Shown here: piece after piece, positions 56,076 to 64,000 of the stretch
How positions within the stretch are numbered: position 1 is the first letter of the stretch
How the letters are laid out: each line of letters opens with the position of its first letter
IMG/VR virus record: IMGVR_UViG_3300037225_000466
Span: 1 to 64,000 of that record
From: a virus
Length of the DNA stretch: 64,000 nucleotides
Direction: 5' to 3' (one strand)
Program-made: the position numbers and the translations under genes
Notes under the pieces: generated by a model
Databases searched by the model: none
Told to the model about the DNA's origin: nothing
What the model saw: the letters and a program-made list of their open reading frames with translations, nothing else

Positions 56076-57425
56076 TTAATATTCAAAATGTCCTATACCC
56101 CACCTGTGAGCCGCCTGTAAAGCACCGAATGTTCTGCCGACCGTTCTTATAATATGTTCGCCTACTTGATGGGCGTCTATATATTTATCTTTCTGAAACG
56201 TATCATTATGCCCATGATAAATAGGAAGAATCTGCCCTGCATTTTGCTTGGCAAATTCCTCGCTTTGGTCGAGCACCCATGTTTTTATGGGCATCGCCTC
56301 TTTCCCTATTGTTATATTGCCATTATTCTCTTTCACTATATCCTTCCAAGTTTTGCCCTTGTCCTCAGACATACTTTTGTTCAATCCCCAAGGTTTTCCA
56401 TTTCTACTGGGAATTAAAGCAGCGGCTATTTTTTGAGAGGTCTCATCTGCATTCGGGTCGTTCGCTACCATATTTTTATAGTCTTGAATCCGCCTGTTCA
56501 TAAAATCGTCATATTTTTGGTAAAGTCCTGAATTTTTCCAGGCGTCCCCATAGCGTCCCCGAAACATATAAGAATTATTAGCCATCTCCCTATCAACATC
56601 ATGCTTTGTCGTTGTTCCGCCTCCTGGGTCTCCAAAAATTATAGTATCAGGAGCCGCTGGGTCAAACGGTTTATAATTTTGCCCTTCTTTATTAAAGTTA
56701 TATAACGCTCCAGAATCTGGCGGTTTTGTTTGTGCTGGCGGATGAGGATTGTGTTCCCTGCTTCTCAACTCCTGAAAATGAGAAATCTCATATTTCGGTT
56801 CAACCAACTCAAAGTTTTTAGGATTCATAACAGGCAACGGTTCTGGATTACCTGTAAATATTTCTCCACTGGCATCCCTTGACCGCCCTAATGCCTGTGC
56901 CTGCTCTGTATTTATTATTGAAGAAAGCGAGGAATTTGGACTCTTTCCAGTAACCAAATTATTCCAATCTTGGAGTCTTTGATTCGCCTGCTTCATTATA
57001 TTCCTATTCTCATCGAATTGTTGCATGGCTTGTCCAATCAGACTTCTCGACCAGTCAACTTGTTCCTGATTGACTTGATAGGGTTGAGTGGCACTTGCCT
57101 CAAAACGCTCCCCTGCATGGATATTTTTAGGGAATACGCCTTTTACCTCAGCTTCTGCGGGATTCTGAATTAGCCCCGAAGCCGATGTGTTCGGGACGCC
57201 GAATTTACTCGCATAGGATTGCCTCGCCCGTGCTTTCAAATCATCAAAGGATTCCTCCCCTCCAGAACCTGTTGGCGGGGTTTCGGAAGCACCCGCTGTT
57301 TGGTCTGGCGTTCTTGTATCATATTGCATTGGCAACGTGCCAAGTCTTAATATTCCTTCTGGATTAAACGGCATTCTGTTTAAAACTGTTCCTGGAATTC
57401 CATTCATTGATGTCATGTCAGCCAT
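56076..57425 (-). CDS. internal virion-like protein
   Basis: A 449-residue soluble protein starting MADMTSMNGIPGTVLNRMPF, Pro/Asn/Gln-rich with mixed structure. The C-terminus has basic residues and an HRWGIGHFEY tail. It lies upstream of the giant protein gene and shares its compositional style, so it is probably another virion or ejection protein. No enzyme motif is seen. Confidence 0.6.
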   Translation of the reverse strand: MADMTSMNGIPGTVLNRMPFNPEGILRLGTLPMQYDTRTPDQTAGASETPPTGSGGEESFDDLKARARQSYASKFGVPNTSASGLIQNPAEAEVKGVFPKNIHAGERFEASATQPYQVNQEQVDWSRSLIGQAMQQFDENRNIMKQANQRLQDWNNLVTGKSPNSSLSSIINTEQAQALGRSRDASGEIFTGNPEPLPVMNPKNFELVEPKYEISHFQELRSREHNPHPPAQTKPPDSGALYNFNKEGQNYKPFDPAAPDTIIFGDPGGGTTTKHDVDREMANNSYMFRGRYGDAWKNSGLYQKYDDFMNRRIQDYKNMVANDPNADETSQKIAAALIPSRNGKPWGLNKSMSEDKGKTWKDIVKENNGNITIGKEAMPIKTWVLDQSEEFAKQNAGQILPIYHGHNDTFQKDKYIDAHQVGEHIIRTVGRTFGALQAAHRWGIGHFEY

Positions 57426-57436
57426 TTTATATCTCC

Positions 57437-58237
57437 TTAGTCATAAGTTTGTTCCTTGTCATTAACTGGTGGCGGATTGTAATTACCTAAAAAATTCAAA
57501 GGTGTTTGCTGCAATAAATCAGAAGCCCTTTGTGCTATATATGGTGAAGTCTGATAATTCATTCGACCATAAGCAGGATTCCCTGGTCTTATTACAAATG
57601 CACTTGTTATAGCATTGAAATTCTCGTCTGGCATTTGAATTAACGATTGTTGATTGTCGAAATAATTATTTACGAATTTTTGAGAATTTAAATAATTTGG
57701 ATGTTTTTCCAATTTATTCGCCGTATCATTATCTCCAGCCGCTCTCGCTTGGGCTATAAGTGCTTGTGTCTCGTTCACATTTTGCTGATGTTTTATAAAA
57801 TCCGCCTTCGCACTATTTGCATAATTTACTTTCTTGTTCCAAACTAACTCTTTACCGAAAGCATCTTTCTCAGGCAAAGTCTGTTTGTACGCCTGGATAT
57901 TTTTCAAAGCCTCATTGAGCATATTGACTTTTTGAAACTGAGGGTTTATATAAGATGACACATTTGGGTTTCCTGTATATCCACTTACATCCCCCGAAGC
58001 ATCGTAAACATTTTGTATCCCATTATTATATTGGTCTGATTTGTGCAGCAACATATTGCTCTGAGGACTCCCTAAGGGATATTTTGCGGCTTCTTTTATT
58101 AAATCCGAAGCACCCTTCATCTTCTCGGCAAGTAGTCCATATCTATTTTGTTGGTCTTGAATCGCTACATTCTGCAAACCTTCAAAATTATCAGGTTTCG
58201 CTTCTGCTAATACTGGGTTTTCTAAATATCCTCTCAT
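57437..58237 (-). CDS. virion-associated hypothetical protein
   Basis: A 266-residue protein starting MRGYLENPVLAEAKPDNFEG, Gln/Asn-rich and helical over its middle (residues 120-200). No membrane segment or catalytic motif. It is placed between two internal-virion-like genes, and its start touches the upstream stop. Confidence 0.6.
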   Translation of the reverse strand: MRGYLENPVLAEAKPDNFEGLQNVAIQDQQNRYGLLAEKMKGASDLIKEAAKYPLGSPQSNMLLHKSDQYNNGIQNVYDASGDVSGYTGNPNVSSYINPQFQKVNMLNEALKNIQAYKQTLPEKDAFGKELVWNKKVNYANSAKADFIKHQQNVNETQALIAQARAAGDNDTANKLEKHPNYLNSQKFVNNYFDNQQSLIQMPDENFNAITSAFVIRPGNPAYGRMNYQTSPYIAQRASDLLQQTPLNFLGNYNPPPVNDKEQTYD

Positions 58238-59184
58238 TATGATTTTCCTCCTAAAGATATACCATTTGGAAATAAATTAGGTAAAGAGCCGTTCTCTGTT
58301 GGCATTTCTGTATTCCCAGCATTCGGATTGTTTGAATAATACTTTTGCCACAACGGGCTCATTGAGTTCCAATAGTTTTGTGCTCCCTGATTGGAAATGG
58401 CGTTCATCCCTTGTTTACCCATTCCTGCCGCAAGTCCAGCAAGCGGGTTCTCAACGTTATCCGCAGTAGCCAAAGCCCCTTCTGTATTCATCCCGGCCAT
58501 TGCACCTATCGGTGCTTCCGCTCCATGTATCTTAGCGGCAAAAGGCTGTACATTCGTGGCGAATTGCTGTGCTTTATCTTGATTTAGCAATTCAGAGGCT
58601 CCATGTTGGAACGAGCCAGCCTGACCTAATGCTCCCTGCATTAACTTCCCAGACTCTCCGAGTGCCTGTGCATTGCTTCCACCAATCCCTTCTCCGAGTT
58701 TTGCAATCATTCCCATTCGTGCCGAGGCAGGTGTACCAGCACTATTCTTGAGAACGTCCCGCAATCCTCCGTATTGGCTTTGCTGAGCTTTCAAAGCCTG
58801 TTGTCCGCCGAGCAAAGCGTTAGAAACTCCTTCTCTGCCGTAAGCGTTCATAGCGTTAGCCGCAGATTTCGCTTGTGCGGTATTCCCCAAAGAAGCTAAT
58901 TTTTGCTGGAATGTATTCCCGACCGCTTGCCCTGTCTGACCTGCTTCGTTATACATCCCCGCCTGATTTAAGGCTCCTTGCTTTTGAATAGCCATATTAT
59001 AAGCGTTTTCCTGTGCGGTTTTAATCAACTTCTGCGTCTGGGCACTCCCTGAAAGAAATCCGCCAGTGAGCTCGTCGATTCCTCTGCCGAGAAGATTTCC
59101 AGCCGTACCAGCAATCCCTCCGCCAAGTAAAGACATAAGCCCATCTCCGCCGCCGCCAAATAATAAATCCATTAAACCTGCCAT
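58237..59184 (-). CDS. Gly/Ala/Gln-rich internal virion-like protein
   Basis: A 315-residue low-complexity protein starting MAGLMDLLFGGGGDGLMSLL. It has a Gly-rich N-terminal hydrophobic part (residues 1-40) and an Ala/Gln/Asn-rich helical remainder (QQKLASLGNTAQAKSAANAM). That is the profile of internal virion or tail-tube-like proteins in podoviruses. Its position next to the giant protein supports an ejection-apparatus role. No catalytic motif. Confidence 0.65.
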   Translation of the reverse strand: MAGLMDLLFGGGGDGLMSLLGGGIAGTAGNLLGRGIDELTGGFLSGSAQTQKLIKTAQENAYNMAIQKQGALNQAGMYNEAGQTGQAVGNTFQQKLASLGNTAQAKSAANAMNAYGREGVSNALLGGQQALKAQQSQYGGLRDVLKNSAGTPASARMGMIAKLGEGIGGSNAQALGESGKLMQGALGQAGSFQHGASELLNQDKAQQFATNVQPFAAKIHGAEAPIGAMAGMNTEGALATADNVENPLAGLAAGMGKQGMNAISNQGAQNYWNSMSPLWQKYYSNNPNAGNTEMPTENGSLPNLFPNGISLGGKS

Positions 59185-59195
59185 AATTTTTCCCT

Positions 59196-61148
59196 TTATA
59201 TTGCTCGAATTTCTGTTGTTCTAAAATGTATAACACAATTTATATCTGTGCCGCCTGCCCCTATCCCATAATTTAAATAAAACTCTATATAAGGTTTATC
59301 ATACTGTGGTATTCCACCCACTATATCCCATTTAATAGACATCCTTAGCTTCCAACTTTTTGCATTTTCTACATTCCAAAAATTTGGCATTTGGTCAGTG
59401 ATGACTGGCCACAACTGCGTGTCGGCTATGTCGGGCGGACTACTTGTATGTCTCACTATAACTCCAGTCCAGCCTAATCCTGAAAACCCTGAAAGCCCAT
59501 GATAAGAAGGACACCAGACCGCTGCTTGCATACTATTGGTTCTCTTTTTCGCAACAGCCAATATTTCCCAAGCGAAAGCAAAGTTATCTGGGATATAAAA
59601 TCTTCCAGTCGCTCCAGGTCCATTAAGTACCATTTCTTGTGGCCCGTCCCCACTACCCGTTGTCCCTAACAAATAATCGCTTCTCTGTGCCGTTCCATAT
59701 CTTGTATAATCGTTTGTTCCATGTGGATCGCCAATAAATGCAGCATGAGCCTCTTGCCCGAATACCCTTACTCTGCCATAGGCACCGCCAGAAATCGTAC
59801 CGACTTGGACATTATTATAAGATGAATTAAAAGAAGTATCTGGAGTAATAATATTATTGTATCCTCCACTTATTGCTCCCCAATCCGCTTCGCCAGAATA
59901 GCCATAAATATAATTTTCGCTGCCACCCCCTATGACTCCCCACGCTCCCTGTATAATATTTTCGCCGCCACCCCCTATCGAAGACTTACCGCCTGTGTCC
60001 CCTGCAACCTGTGGATATATCTGATTGTAATAGCCACCACTAACTACATTTTGCAACCCACACACAATATTTGCATAACCGCCGCCAATGACAGCGTAGT
60101 CGCTTCCCGCTGTGTTCGGTGCCATTATTCGATTGTCTTTACCCCCAGCAATTACGTTCCAGCTGCCCTCCGCAACCATATTCGCTGCTGTTCGGTTCAT
60201 CTGTAAATCTACCGACTGTGGTCCACGTTTATTCCCGCCTACTGCTGTTGCATCTGGGACTTGCAGCATAAAAGAACCTGCGCCAACTGGACTTATCACA
60301 GCATCCATGTGGTCGCCAGAAGTATTGTCTCTATAATGAGGATAAAATTGGCTTACCTTTATCGTTCGATTGTCGGCTACATTCCCAGAAACTCCGTGAT
60401 ACTGGTCATCTTTTGCTTCTTCCCAATAATTTAACTGTGCAGGATAGCCACTTATCCCAGACCATCCAGAAGTTCCAGAAAAGCCACTGTATCCAGAAAA
60501 GCTACTATATCCAGAGTATCCCGACCTGCCGCTGAATCCTGAAATTCCTGAGAATCCACTTGTCCCTGAATAGCCCGATTTCCCACTAAATCCACTTGTA
60601 CCAGAATAACCGCTATAACCGCTTATTCCAGAATATCCTGATATCCCCGAATAACCGCTTATACCACTAAATCCAGAGAACCCACTGAATCCACTTGCCG
60701 CCTCACCACCGTTTAATCCACTGAATCCACTTACGCCAGACCACCCGCTTATTCCTGAATACCCACTATACCCACTTCTGCCGCTATAACCTGAGATGCC
60801 ACTAAATCCACTCGCCGAAGCATCCCCATTTAATCCTGAATAGCCACTCACTCCAGAAAAACCTTGGTCTCCTTTATCTCCTTTGTCGCCTTTCCCTGAT
60901 TTGATGGGAGAAAGAGCAGGCGTATTGTCTACCGTCTGCCCTCCACCCATTGTTACTTGTTTTATTACTTCTGTCGTTTTCTCGGAAACTTTTGTAGTCA
61001 ATCTTCTTAACTCATCATTCGCCATCGCAGTCCCTTGTTTCGTGCTGAAATCAGGGATATCCACAAATGTATTTTTGTTCGGGTTCGGGTCTTTCGTCCC
61101 GCCGAATTTTACACTTGTAGTTTTTGGCGTTTGAACTATTTTCTTCAT
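59196..61148 (-). CDS. collagen-like tail fibre protein
   Basis: A 650-residue protein. I chose the ATG at 61148 (MKKIVQTPKTTSVKFGG), overlapping the previous stop as ATGA, over one at 61253. Residues about 90-235 are Gly-x-Ser triplets (SGYSGISGYSGFSG style), a collagen-like rod that trimerises. The C-terminal 400 residues are a beta-rich head with repeated GGGYANI/GGGSENY/SGGYNNI segments, as in beta-helix receptor-binding tips. It is the best candidate for host recognition. Confidence 0.82.
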   Translation of the reverse strand: MKKIVQTPKTTSVKFGGTKDPNPNKNTFVDIPDFSTKQGTAMANDELRRLTTKVSEKTTEVIKQVTMGGGQTVDNTPALSPIKSGKGDKGDKGDQGFSGVSGYSGLNGDASASGFSGISGYSGRSGYSGYSGISGWSGVSGFSGLNGGEAASGFSGFSGFSGISGYSGISGYSGISGYSGYSGTSGFSGKSGYSGTSGFSGISGFSGRSGYSGYSSFSGYSGFSGTSGWSGISGYPAQLNYWEEAKDDQYHGVSGNVADNRTIKVSQFYPHYRDNTSGDHMDAVISPVGAGSFMLQVPDATAVGGNKRGPQSVDLQMNRTAANMVAEGSWNVIAGGKDNRIMAPNTAGSDYAVIGGGYANIVCGLQNVVSGGYYNQIYPQVAGDTGGKSSIGGGGENIIQGAWGVIGGGSENYIYGYSGEADWGAISGGYNNIITPDTSFNSSYNNVQVGTISGGAYGRVRVFGQEAHAAFIGDPHGTNDYTRYGTAQRSDYLLGTTGSGDGPQEMVLNGPGATGRFYIPDNFAFAWEILAVAKKRTNSMQAAVWCPSYHGLSGFSGLGWTGVIVRHTSSPPDIADTQLWPVITDQMPNFWNVENAKSWKLRMSIKWDIVGGIPQYDKPYIEFYLNYGIGAGGTDINCVIHFRTTEIRAI

Positions 61149-61726
61149 AACTCCATTAAAGAATAACTTAAACCTACAAAAACTCCGACACAATTGCCCC
61201 AACCGCTTCCTACCAATCCGCCTCCTGCTCCCAGACCAATAGTTATATGCCACTTCTTATGGATTATCATAGTGTCGACTCTTGATAAAGAAAGGATAGT
61301 ATCAGGTCTGAATCGAATTACCGTACTCAGGAGGTTTTCTGGAAAGGCGTAAGAGCTTCTGATACTATCCCCTCGTGCAATCGTGTCAATCTCACTCGTG
61401 AATGGCTTTGTCAGAATATAGTTCTGAACCTCGCCAAATTTTATTATTTTTCTTTCTAAAGATTTGTTACTATTAAAAATGTCCGCCGTATAATCCAAAG
61501 TGTCGCAAGGCGTTATTATCGTGTCATGCAATAGTTTGGTCCTGAAAGTCACCTGCCCCTCACCCTCAATTATCAATGGTGGCTGAGTAGTGATGATCCT
61601 CAACGTGTCTGTCTTGCCTTTCACATACTCCACAGTTCCCTTGGAATGGAATACTGTCAGCATCAGGGCGACACCTAATGCTATCCCGATACCTATTGAA
61701 AGTGCGTAATATTTTACATTACTCAT
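61145..61726 (-). CDS. membrane-anchored spanin-like or envelope protein
   Basis: A 193-residue protein with one N-terminal membrane segment (YYALSIGIGIALGVALMLTVF), then a beta-rich periplasmic part (VTFRTKLLHDTIITPCDTLD) and a Gly-rich C-terminus (ITIGLGAGGGLVGSGWG). A long extracytoplasmic beta domain after a single span, located near lysis genes, could be a spanin or wall-binding protein. The Gly-rich end recalls small outer-membrane-type strands. The function is inferred. Confidence 0.55.
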   Translation of the reverse strand: MSNVKYYALSIGIGIALGVALMLTVFHSKGTVEYVKGKTDTLRIITTQPPLIIEGEGQVTFRTKLLHDTIITPCDTLDYTADIFNSNKSLERKIIKFGEVQNYILTKPFTSEIDTIARGDSIRSSYAFPENLLSTVIRFRPDTILSLSRVDTMIIHKKWHITIGLGAGGGLVGSGWGNCVGVFVGLSYSLMEL

Positions 61727-61827
61727 TTTTTGCCCGTTGGTTTTTTAACAAGTTTCACAAACGACTTTGGTGTGGCTACCTTTATCATTGGAGACGGCAC
61801 TTTAGGTGCTGGTTTTGATTTTGCCAT
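61723..61827 (-). CDS. 34-residue Lys/Pro-rich micro-protein
   Basis: Thirty-five codons starting MAKSKPAPKVPSPMIKVAT, ending in Lys-Lys. GGGAGGAAAGTAAC precedes the ATG. The stop overlaps the next gene as ATGA. It is strongly basic and Pro-rich like its two neighbours 61829-61891 and 61884-61949, so the three look like diverged copies or a functional set. DNA packaging or condensation is a guess. Confidence 0.6.
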   Translation of the reverse strand: MAKSKPAPKVPSPMIKVATPKSFVKLVKKPTGKK

Positions 61828-61828
61828 G

Positions 61829-61891
61829 TTACTTTCCTCCCTTTGGTTTTTTAACTTTTTTGCTTGGTCCTTTTTTAGTCTTTTTACCCAC
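61829..61891 (-). CDS. 20-residue Lys-rich micro-protein (GTG start)
   Basis: Twenty-one codons from GTG, of which nearly half are Lys (GKKTKKGPSKKVKKPKGGK). GGAGGG lies eight bases before the GTG, within the end of the upstream micro-gene. It resembles the other two micro-proteins in composition and ends with Gly-Gly-Lys. It is listed because of the strong ribosome site and the company of similar frames. Confidence 0.5.
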   Translation of the reverse strand: MGKKTKKGPSKKVKKPKGGK

Positions 61892-61949
61892 AATTCTTCC
61901 CTCCTTTTACTGGTTTTGGTTTGGGTTTTGGTGCTGGTTTCTTTGCCAT
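61884..61949 (-). CDS. 21-residue Lys/Pro-rich micro-protein
   Basis: Twenty-two codons starting MAKKPAPKPKPKPVKGGKN. AAGGAG lies seven bases before the ATG, right after the end of the endolysin-like gene. It is the first of three tandem basic micro-genes. Its Lys-Pro alternation suggests an extended nucleic-acid- or membrane-binding peptide. Confidence 0.55.
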   Translation of the reverse strand: MAKKPAPKPKPKPVKGGKNCG

Positions 61950-61965
61950 GTTTCTTCTCCTTAAA

Positions 61966-62610
61966 TTAATGAATAAACGGCAGTCTTATTACTGCCAGTA
62001 AAGTTATATAGTCTCTTGTTCTTTCCCGAACTCTGTCTCCATTACTTGAGCCTGCTTTGTTGGTATTGCCCTCGCAGGTTGCAGTGACTCTCATGCTTTG
62101 CATATATTCTATTAGCCCTGTGTGCCCTGACCAATCTTTGCCAATATCTGCTTCCACACTTTTCCCTTCCTTCATACAGAATATATCAGCAGGCTTTATA
62201 AGTTTATATGCTCCAATTTTCTTCATCGAAATTACCTGTAAACCAGAACCTATCTTTTTTGCATATCTTAATTGAGTCGCCACCCTTGCGGTTTTCATTA
62301 ACGGGTTCGGTCTACCTTCGGCTTTGAAAGTCTTATCTACCATATTGTAAACATAAATCATGCACCAATAAGGTCCTTCCTGAAAAGGATTTTTAGGGAT
62401 TGCTATTCCTACATTTAAAGCCCATACGTCTATTTCAGGACTACGATTGATAGGTTTACCATTATGATAGATTTCTCTTACATAAGTATAATGTCTCGCA
62501 GTGTCTATAAGAGCAGGAACCTTACAAAGACACGGCAAGGGCAACAGCAAGGATAAAGAAACCACTATCCAAACTGATTGCAATCGAATCCTGAGAGATT
62601 TTCTCATCAT
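61966..62610 (-). CDS. secreted CHAP-like endolysin
   Basis: A 214-residue protein with an N-terminal hydrophobic signal or anchor (VWIVVSLSLLLPLPCLC) and a CHAP/NlpC-like domain. The likely catalytic Cys is C83 in EGPYWCMIYVYNM, the His is H163 in WSGHTGLIEYM, and TCEGNTN near 178-184 supplies the third position. Such enzymes cut peptidoglycan peptides. It overlaps the holin-like gene by 89 bases, so its signal peptide is encoded in the same DNA as the holin C-terminus. Confidence 0.75.
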   Translation of the reverse strand: MMRKSLRIRLQSVWIVVSLSLLLPLPCLCKVPALIDTARHYTYVREIYHNGKPINRSPEIDVWALNVGIAIPKNPFQEGPYWCMIYVYNMVDKTFKAEGRPNPLMKTARVATQLRYAKKIGSGLQVISMKKIGAYKLIKPADIFCMKEGKSVEADIGKDWSGHTGLIEYMQSMRVTATCEGNTNKAGSSNGDRVRERTRDYITLLAVIRLPFIH

Positions 62611-62854
62611 TTTTGAAATCCTTTCGGTGAAACAAAAACTTGTAAATCATAAACATCGCAAAAACGAGACCTACGTTTAGGATTTTATTCGCAATCGTAA
62701 CCAAATCAACCTGTGTTACGGTAATAAAAATTATCGTAAAAGCAATTCCCACCGCAAAAATGATAAGTGAGAAAAGCAAGTTGCTTGTTATGTGCCTGAA
62801 AAAGCCAACTGGTTTAGGTGTTGATTCAGGCGTATTAGTTGTTTCGTCAGCCAT
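62522..62854 (-). CDS. holin-like membrane protein
   Basis: A 110-residue protein. After a Pro/Thr-rich N-terminus it has hydrophobic stretches at about 25-48 (LLFSLIIFAVGIAFTIIFIT), 55-75 (IANKILNVGLVFAMFMIYKF) and 95-110 (SGFFILAVALAVSL). Two or three membrane spans with charged loops and the neighbouring endolysin fit a holin. The start overlaps the previous stop. The gene's 3' end encodes part of the endolysin in another frame. Confidence 0.65.
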   Translation of the reverse strand: MADETTNTPESTPKPVGFFRHITSNLLFSLIIFAVGIAFTIIFITVTQVDLVTIANKILNVGLVFAMFMIYKFLFHRKDFKNDEKISQDSIAISLDSGFFILAVALAVSL

Positions 62855-63246
62855 CAGTTCTTTTCCTCAATATGTTTAACAATCATTGCCTTAAGGTCGA
62901 TAAATTTATCGTCAAAATTATCGAACCTTGTATTCGTTAATTCTTTCATATCAGCAAAACCTTGTGTCAAAACCTTAACATCAGTGTTTCTCATACCTTT
63001 TACGAGATTTATGTCTTCCTGCATTGTCCCAAATCTTATTTCTGTCGCCAACTCTCTGTCCGACCTGCAAGAACGAAAAGCAGTTTCAAGGGCAGCGAGT
63101 CTGTCGAAATGCTCCTTGTCCTCTTTGTCGGTGTACTGTTTTTCTTCTTTTTTCGTGTTCCTATTCACAATCCTGTACATTAGAACACTCGTTACGAACA
63201 TCCCAGCCGTTGCTATCGATAATATTATATTTGCCATATTCACCAT
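62854..63246 (-). CDS. membrane-anchored coiled-coil protein (possible i-spanin)
   Basis: A 130-residue protein. Residues 4-25 form a membrane anchor (MANIILSIATAGMFVTSVLM), followed by a long charged coiled coil (residues 30-125). A single span with a periplasmic or cytoplasmic coiled coil next to holin and endolysin genes is the layout of an inner-membrane spanin, but no outer-membrane partner was identified. GGGAG precedes the ATG. Confidence 0.6.
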   Translation of the reverse strand: MVNMANIILSIATAGMFVTSVLMYRIVNRNTKKEEKQYTDKEDKEHFDRLAALETAFRSCRSDRELATEIRFGTMQEDINLVKGMRNTDVKVLTQGFADMKELTNTRFDNFDDKFIDLKAMIVKHIEEKN

Positions 63247-63254
63247 AAACTCCC

Positions 63255-64000
63255 TTAAATTATCATTTGTATTTTATTTAACCCTGGAATCGTATAAGTT
63301 ATTGTCAATTTTGGTTTATTCGTCGTATCGTCCGCCGTATTACATTGCAAAATATAATAATCTTGGAAATAATTGCCTGAATAACCATCCAAATCTAAGT
63401 TGCCCCTATACATAAAAGAAGTAATCCCCAACGTTGAAAGATGGGACAAACCCGCTGCATTTAACGCCATATCCTTATATTGATTCCATGTTGTTGTTTT
63501 ACAATTTATCCTCGTTACATACTCAATCGCACCAGTTATAGTAACACCAGCACTATAATCTCCAATCACTACGTTCGATGTCGACGCAGGTGTGCAAGAA
63601 CATACCCCCATAGTAAACGTTAGAGTCCCATAGGTAGCATTTGTAGGATATATTGATAAAGTACCAGCAGTTATATTCGCACCTACCAAACTCGTTAAAT
63701 CAAAATTGCTTATAGTCCTCATTATTTGATTATTACCGCCTCCATTGGAACTATTAACAGCCAATACTGTGAAATAATTTGCAATAGAAGCATAAGCAGA
63801 ATTTGCATTTGTATAATTTCTACGAGTATCCCAATCGATTGTAGTAATTGCATTTGAAACCAATAATCCATCGCAGGGACTAACTGCACCTGCCGCCGAA
63901 TAAAATGGAGTGCTGTCGTATCCCAAATTTAATGCAGGACAATATTTATTCGCAAAACCTATATCAAATCTGTGCATTAAATTCCATATTCCATGTAACC
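63255..64000 (-). CDS. partial tail/surface protein, N-terminus outside window
   Basis: The frame is open to the right edge. The visible ATG at 63977 lies inside it, so the gene probably begins outside the window; at least 240 residues are visible. The region around MRTISNFDLTSLVGANITAG resembles the DNRLRE-type surface domain, in which a strand follows 'xFDLSxL'. It is Thr/Ser/Gly-rich and beta-type. It lies upstream of lysis genes and may be a fibre or tail-surface protein. Confidence 0.6.
   Translation of the reverse strand, partial: LHGIWNLMHRFDIGFANKYCPALNLGYDSTPFYSAAGAVSPCDGLLVSNAITTIDWDTRRNYTNANSAYASIANYFTVLAVNSSNGGGNNQIMRTISNFDLTSLVGANITAGTLSIYPTNATYGTLTFTMGVCSCTPASTSNVVIGDYSAGVTITGAIEYVTRINCKTTTWNQYKDMALNAAGLSHLSTLGITSFMYRGNLDLDGYSGNYFQDYYILQCNTADDTTNKPKLTITYTIPGLNKIQMII

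Noticed and set aside
61730-61969. 79-residue hydrophobic frame on the plus strand as a holin
   Set aside because: It lies antisense to three short minus-strand frames with strong ribosome sites, and has no ribosome site of its own; its hydrophobicity mirrors Lys codons on the other strand.

Overview
The window is one piece of a tailed double-stranded DNA phage genome (Caudoviricetes), most likely of a Bacteroidota-type host. The phage assignment rests on a contiguous terminase, portal, scaffold and capsid block, a T7-type primase-helicase, phage accessory families (YopX, NinG, DUF6948-like, a LINK-like 'NPNSKWDWW' family) and a lysis group. The host guess rests on promoters of the form (C/T)TTG-N20-TAnnTTT(G/A), close to the Bacteroidota primary sigma consensus. 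I read these at 11724-11755, 18183-18214, 25543-25574, 26541-26572, 39716-39747 and 40536-40567. Genes are tightly packed, often with ATGA overlaps and clear AGGAG-type ribosome sites. No DNA polymerase, RNA polymerase or CRISPR array was recognised.

Layout: (1) 1-11684, minus strand: terminase, portal, scaffold, capsid and connector genes, running off the left edge inside a gene. (2) 11848-18026, minus: accessory proteins, a secreted transglycosylase-like protein, the primase-helicase and a replisome-organiser-like protein, ending in a terminator at 11796-11825. A structured leader (18047-18180) begins at the promoter of the replication genes. (3) 18243-25470, minus: a glycosylation cassette (GT2, GT9-like, FkbM methyltransferase fusion, GT2-GT4 fusion). 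(4) 25575-26540: about 1 kb of AT-rich, repeat-laden noncoding DNA between divergent promoters, a candidate origin/operator region. (5) 26599-46478, plus: about 57 mostly small early-type genes, including one tRNA-His, several tRNA-like or branched intergenic RNAs, a PD-(D/E)XK nuclease, a single-strand-binding-like protein, NinG, an HNH/AP2 protein and a DNA methyltransferase. (6) 46445-48382, minus: small zinc-ribbon and unknown genes. (7) 48797-64000, minus: a 2422-residue virion protein with a metalloprotease motif, internal virion-like proteins, a collagen-like fibre, Lys/Pro micro-proteins, the lysis group, and a surface-protein gene running off the right edge.

Structural genes leave the left edge leftward and enter from the right edge leftward. 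On a circularly permuted or circular map they would form one long late transcription unit. The two leftward blocks and the one rightward block diverge from 25.5-26.6 kb and converge near 46.46 kb. The left arm provides packaging, replication and sugar modification; the right arm provides recombination, DNA modification and host-takeover genes.

The most unusual content is RNA-level. Intergenic tRNA-like and branched elements separate genes between 26.8 and 31.7 kb, most followed by a small hairpin and an AAAGG ribosome site. A promoter-proximal leader at 18.1 kb has two perfect 11-bp stems interleaved as a pseudoknot around a 30-codon ORF. All functions below come from reading motifs by eye; no database search or folding program was run.
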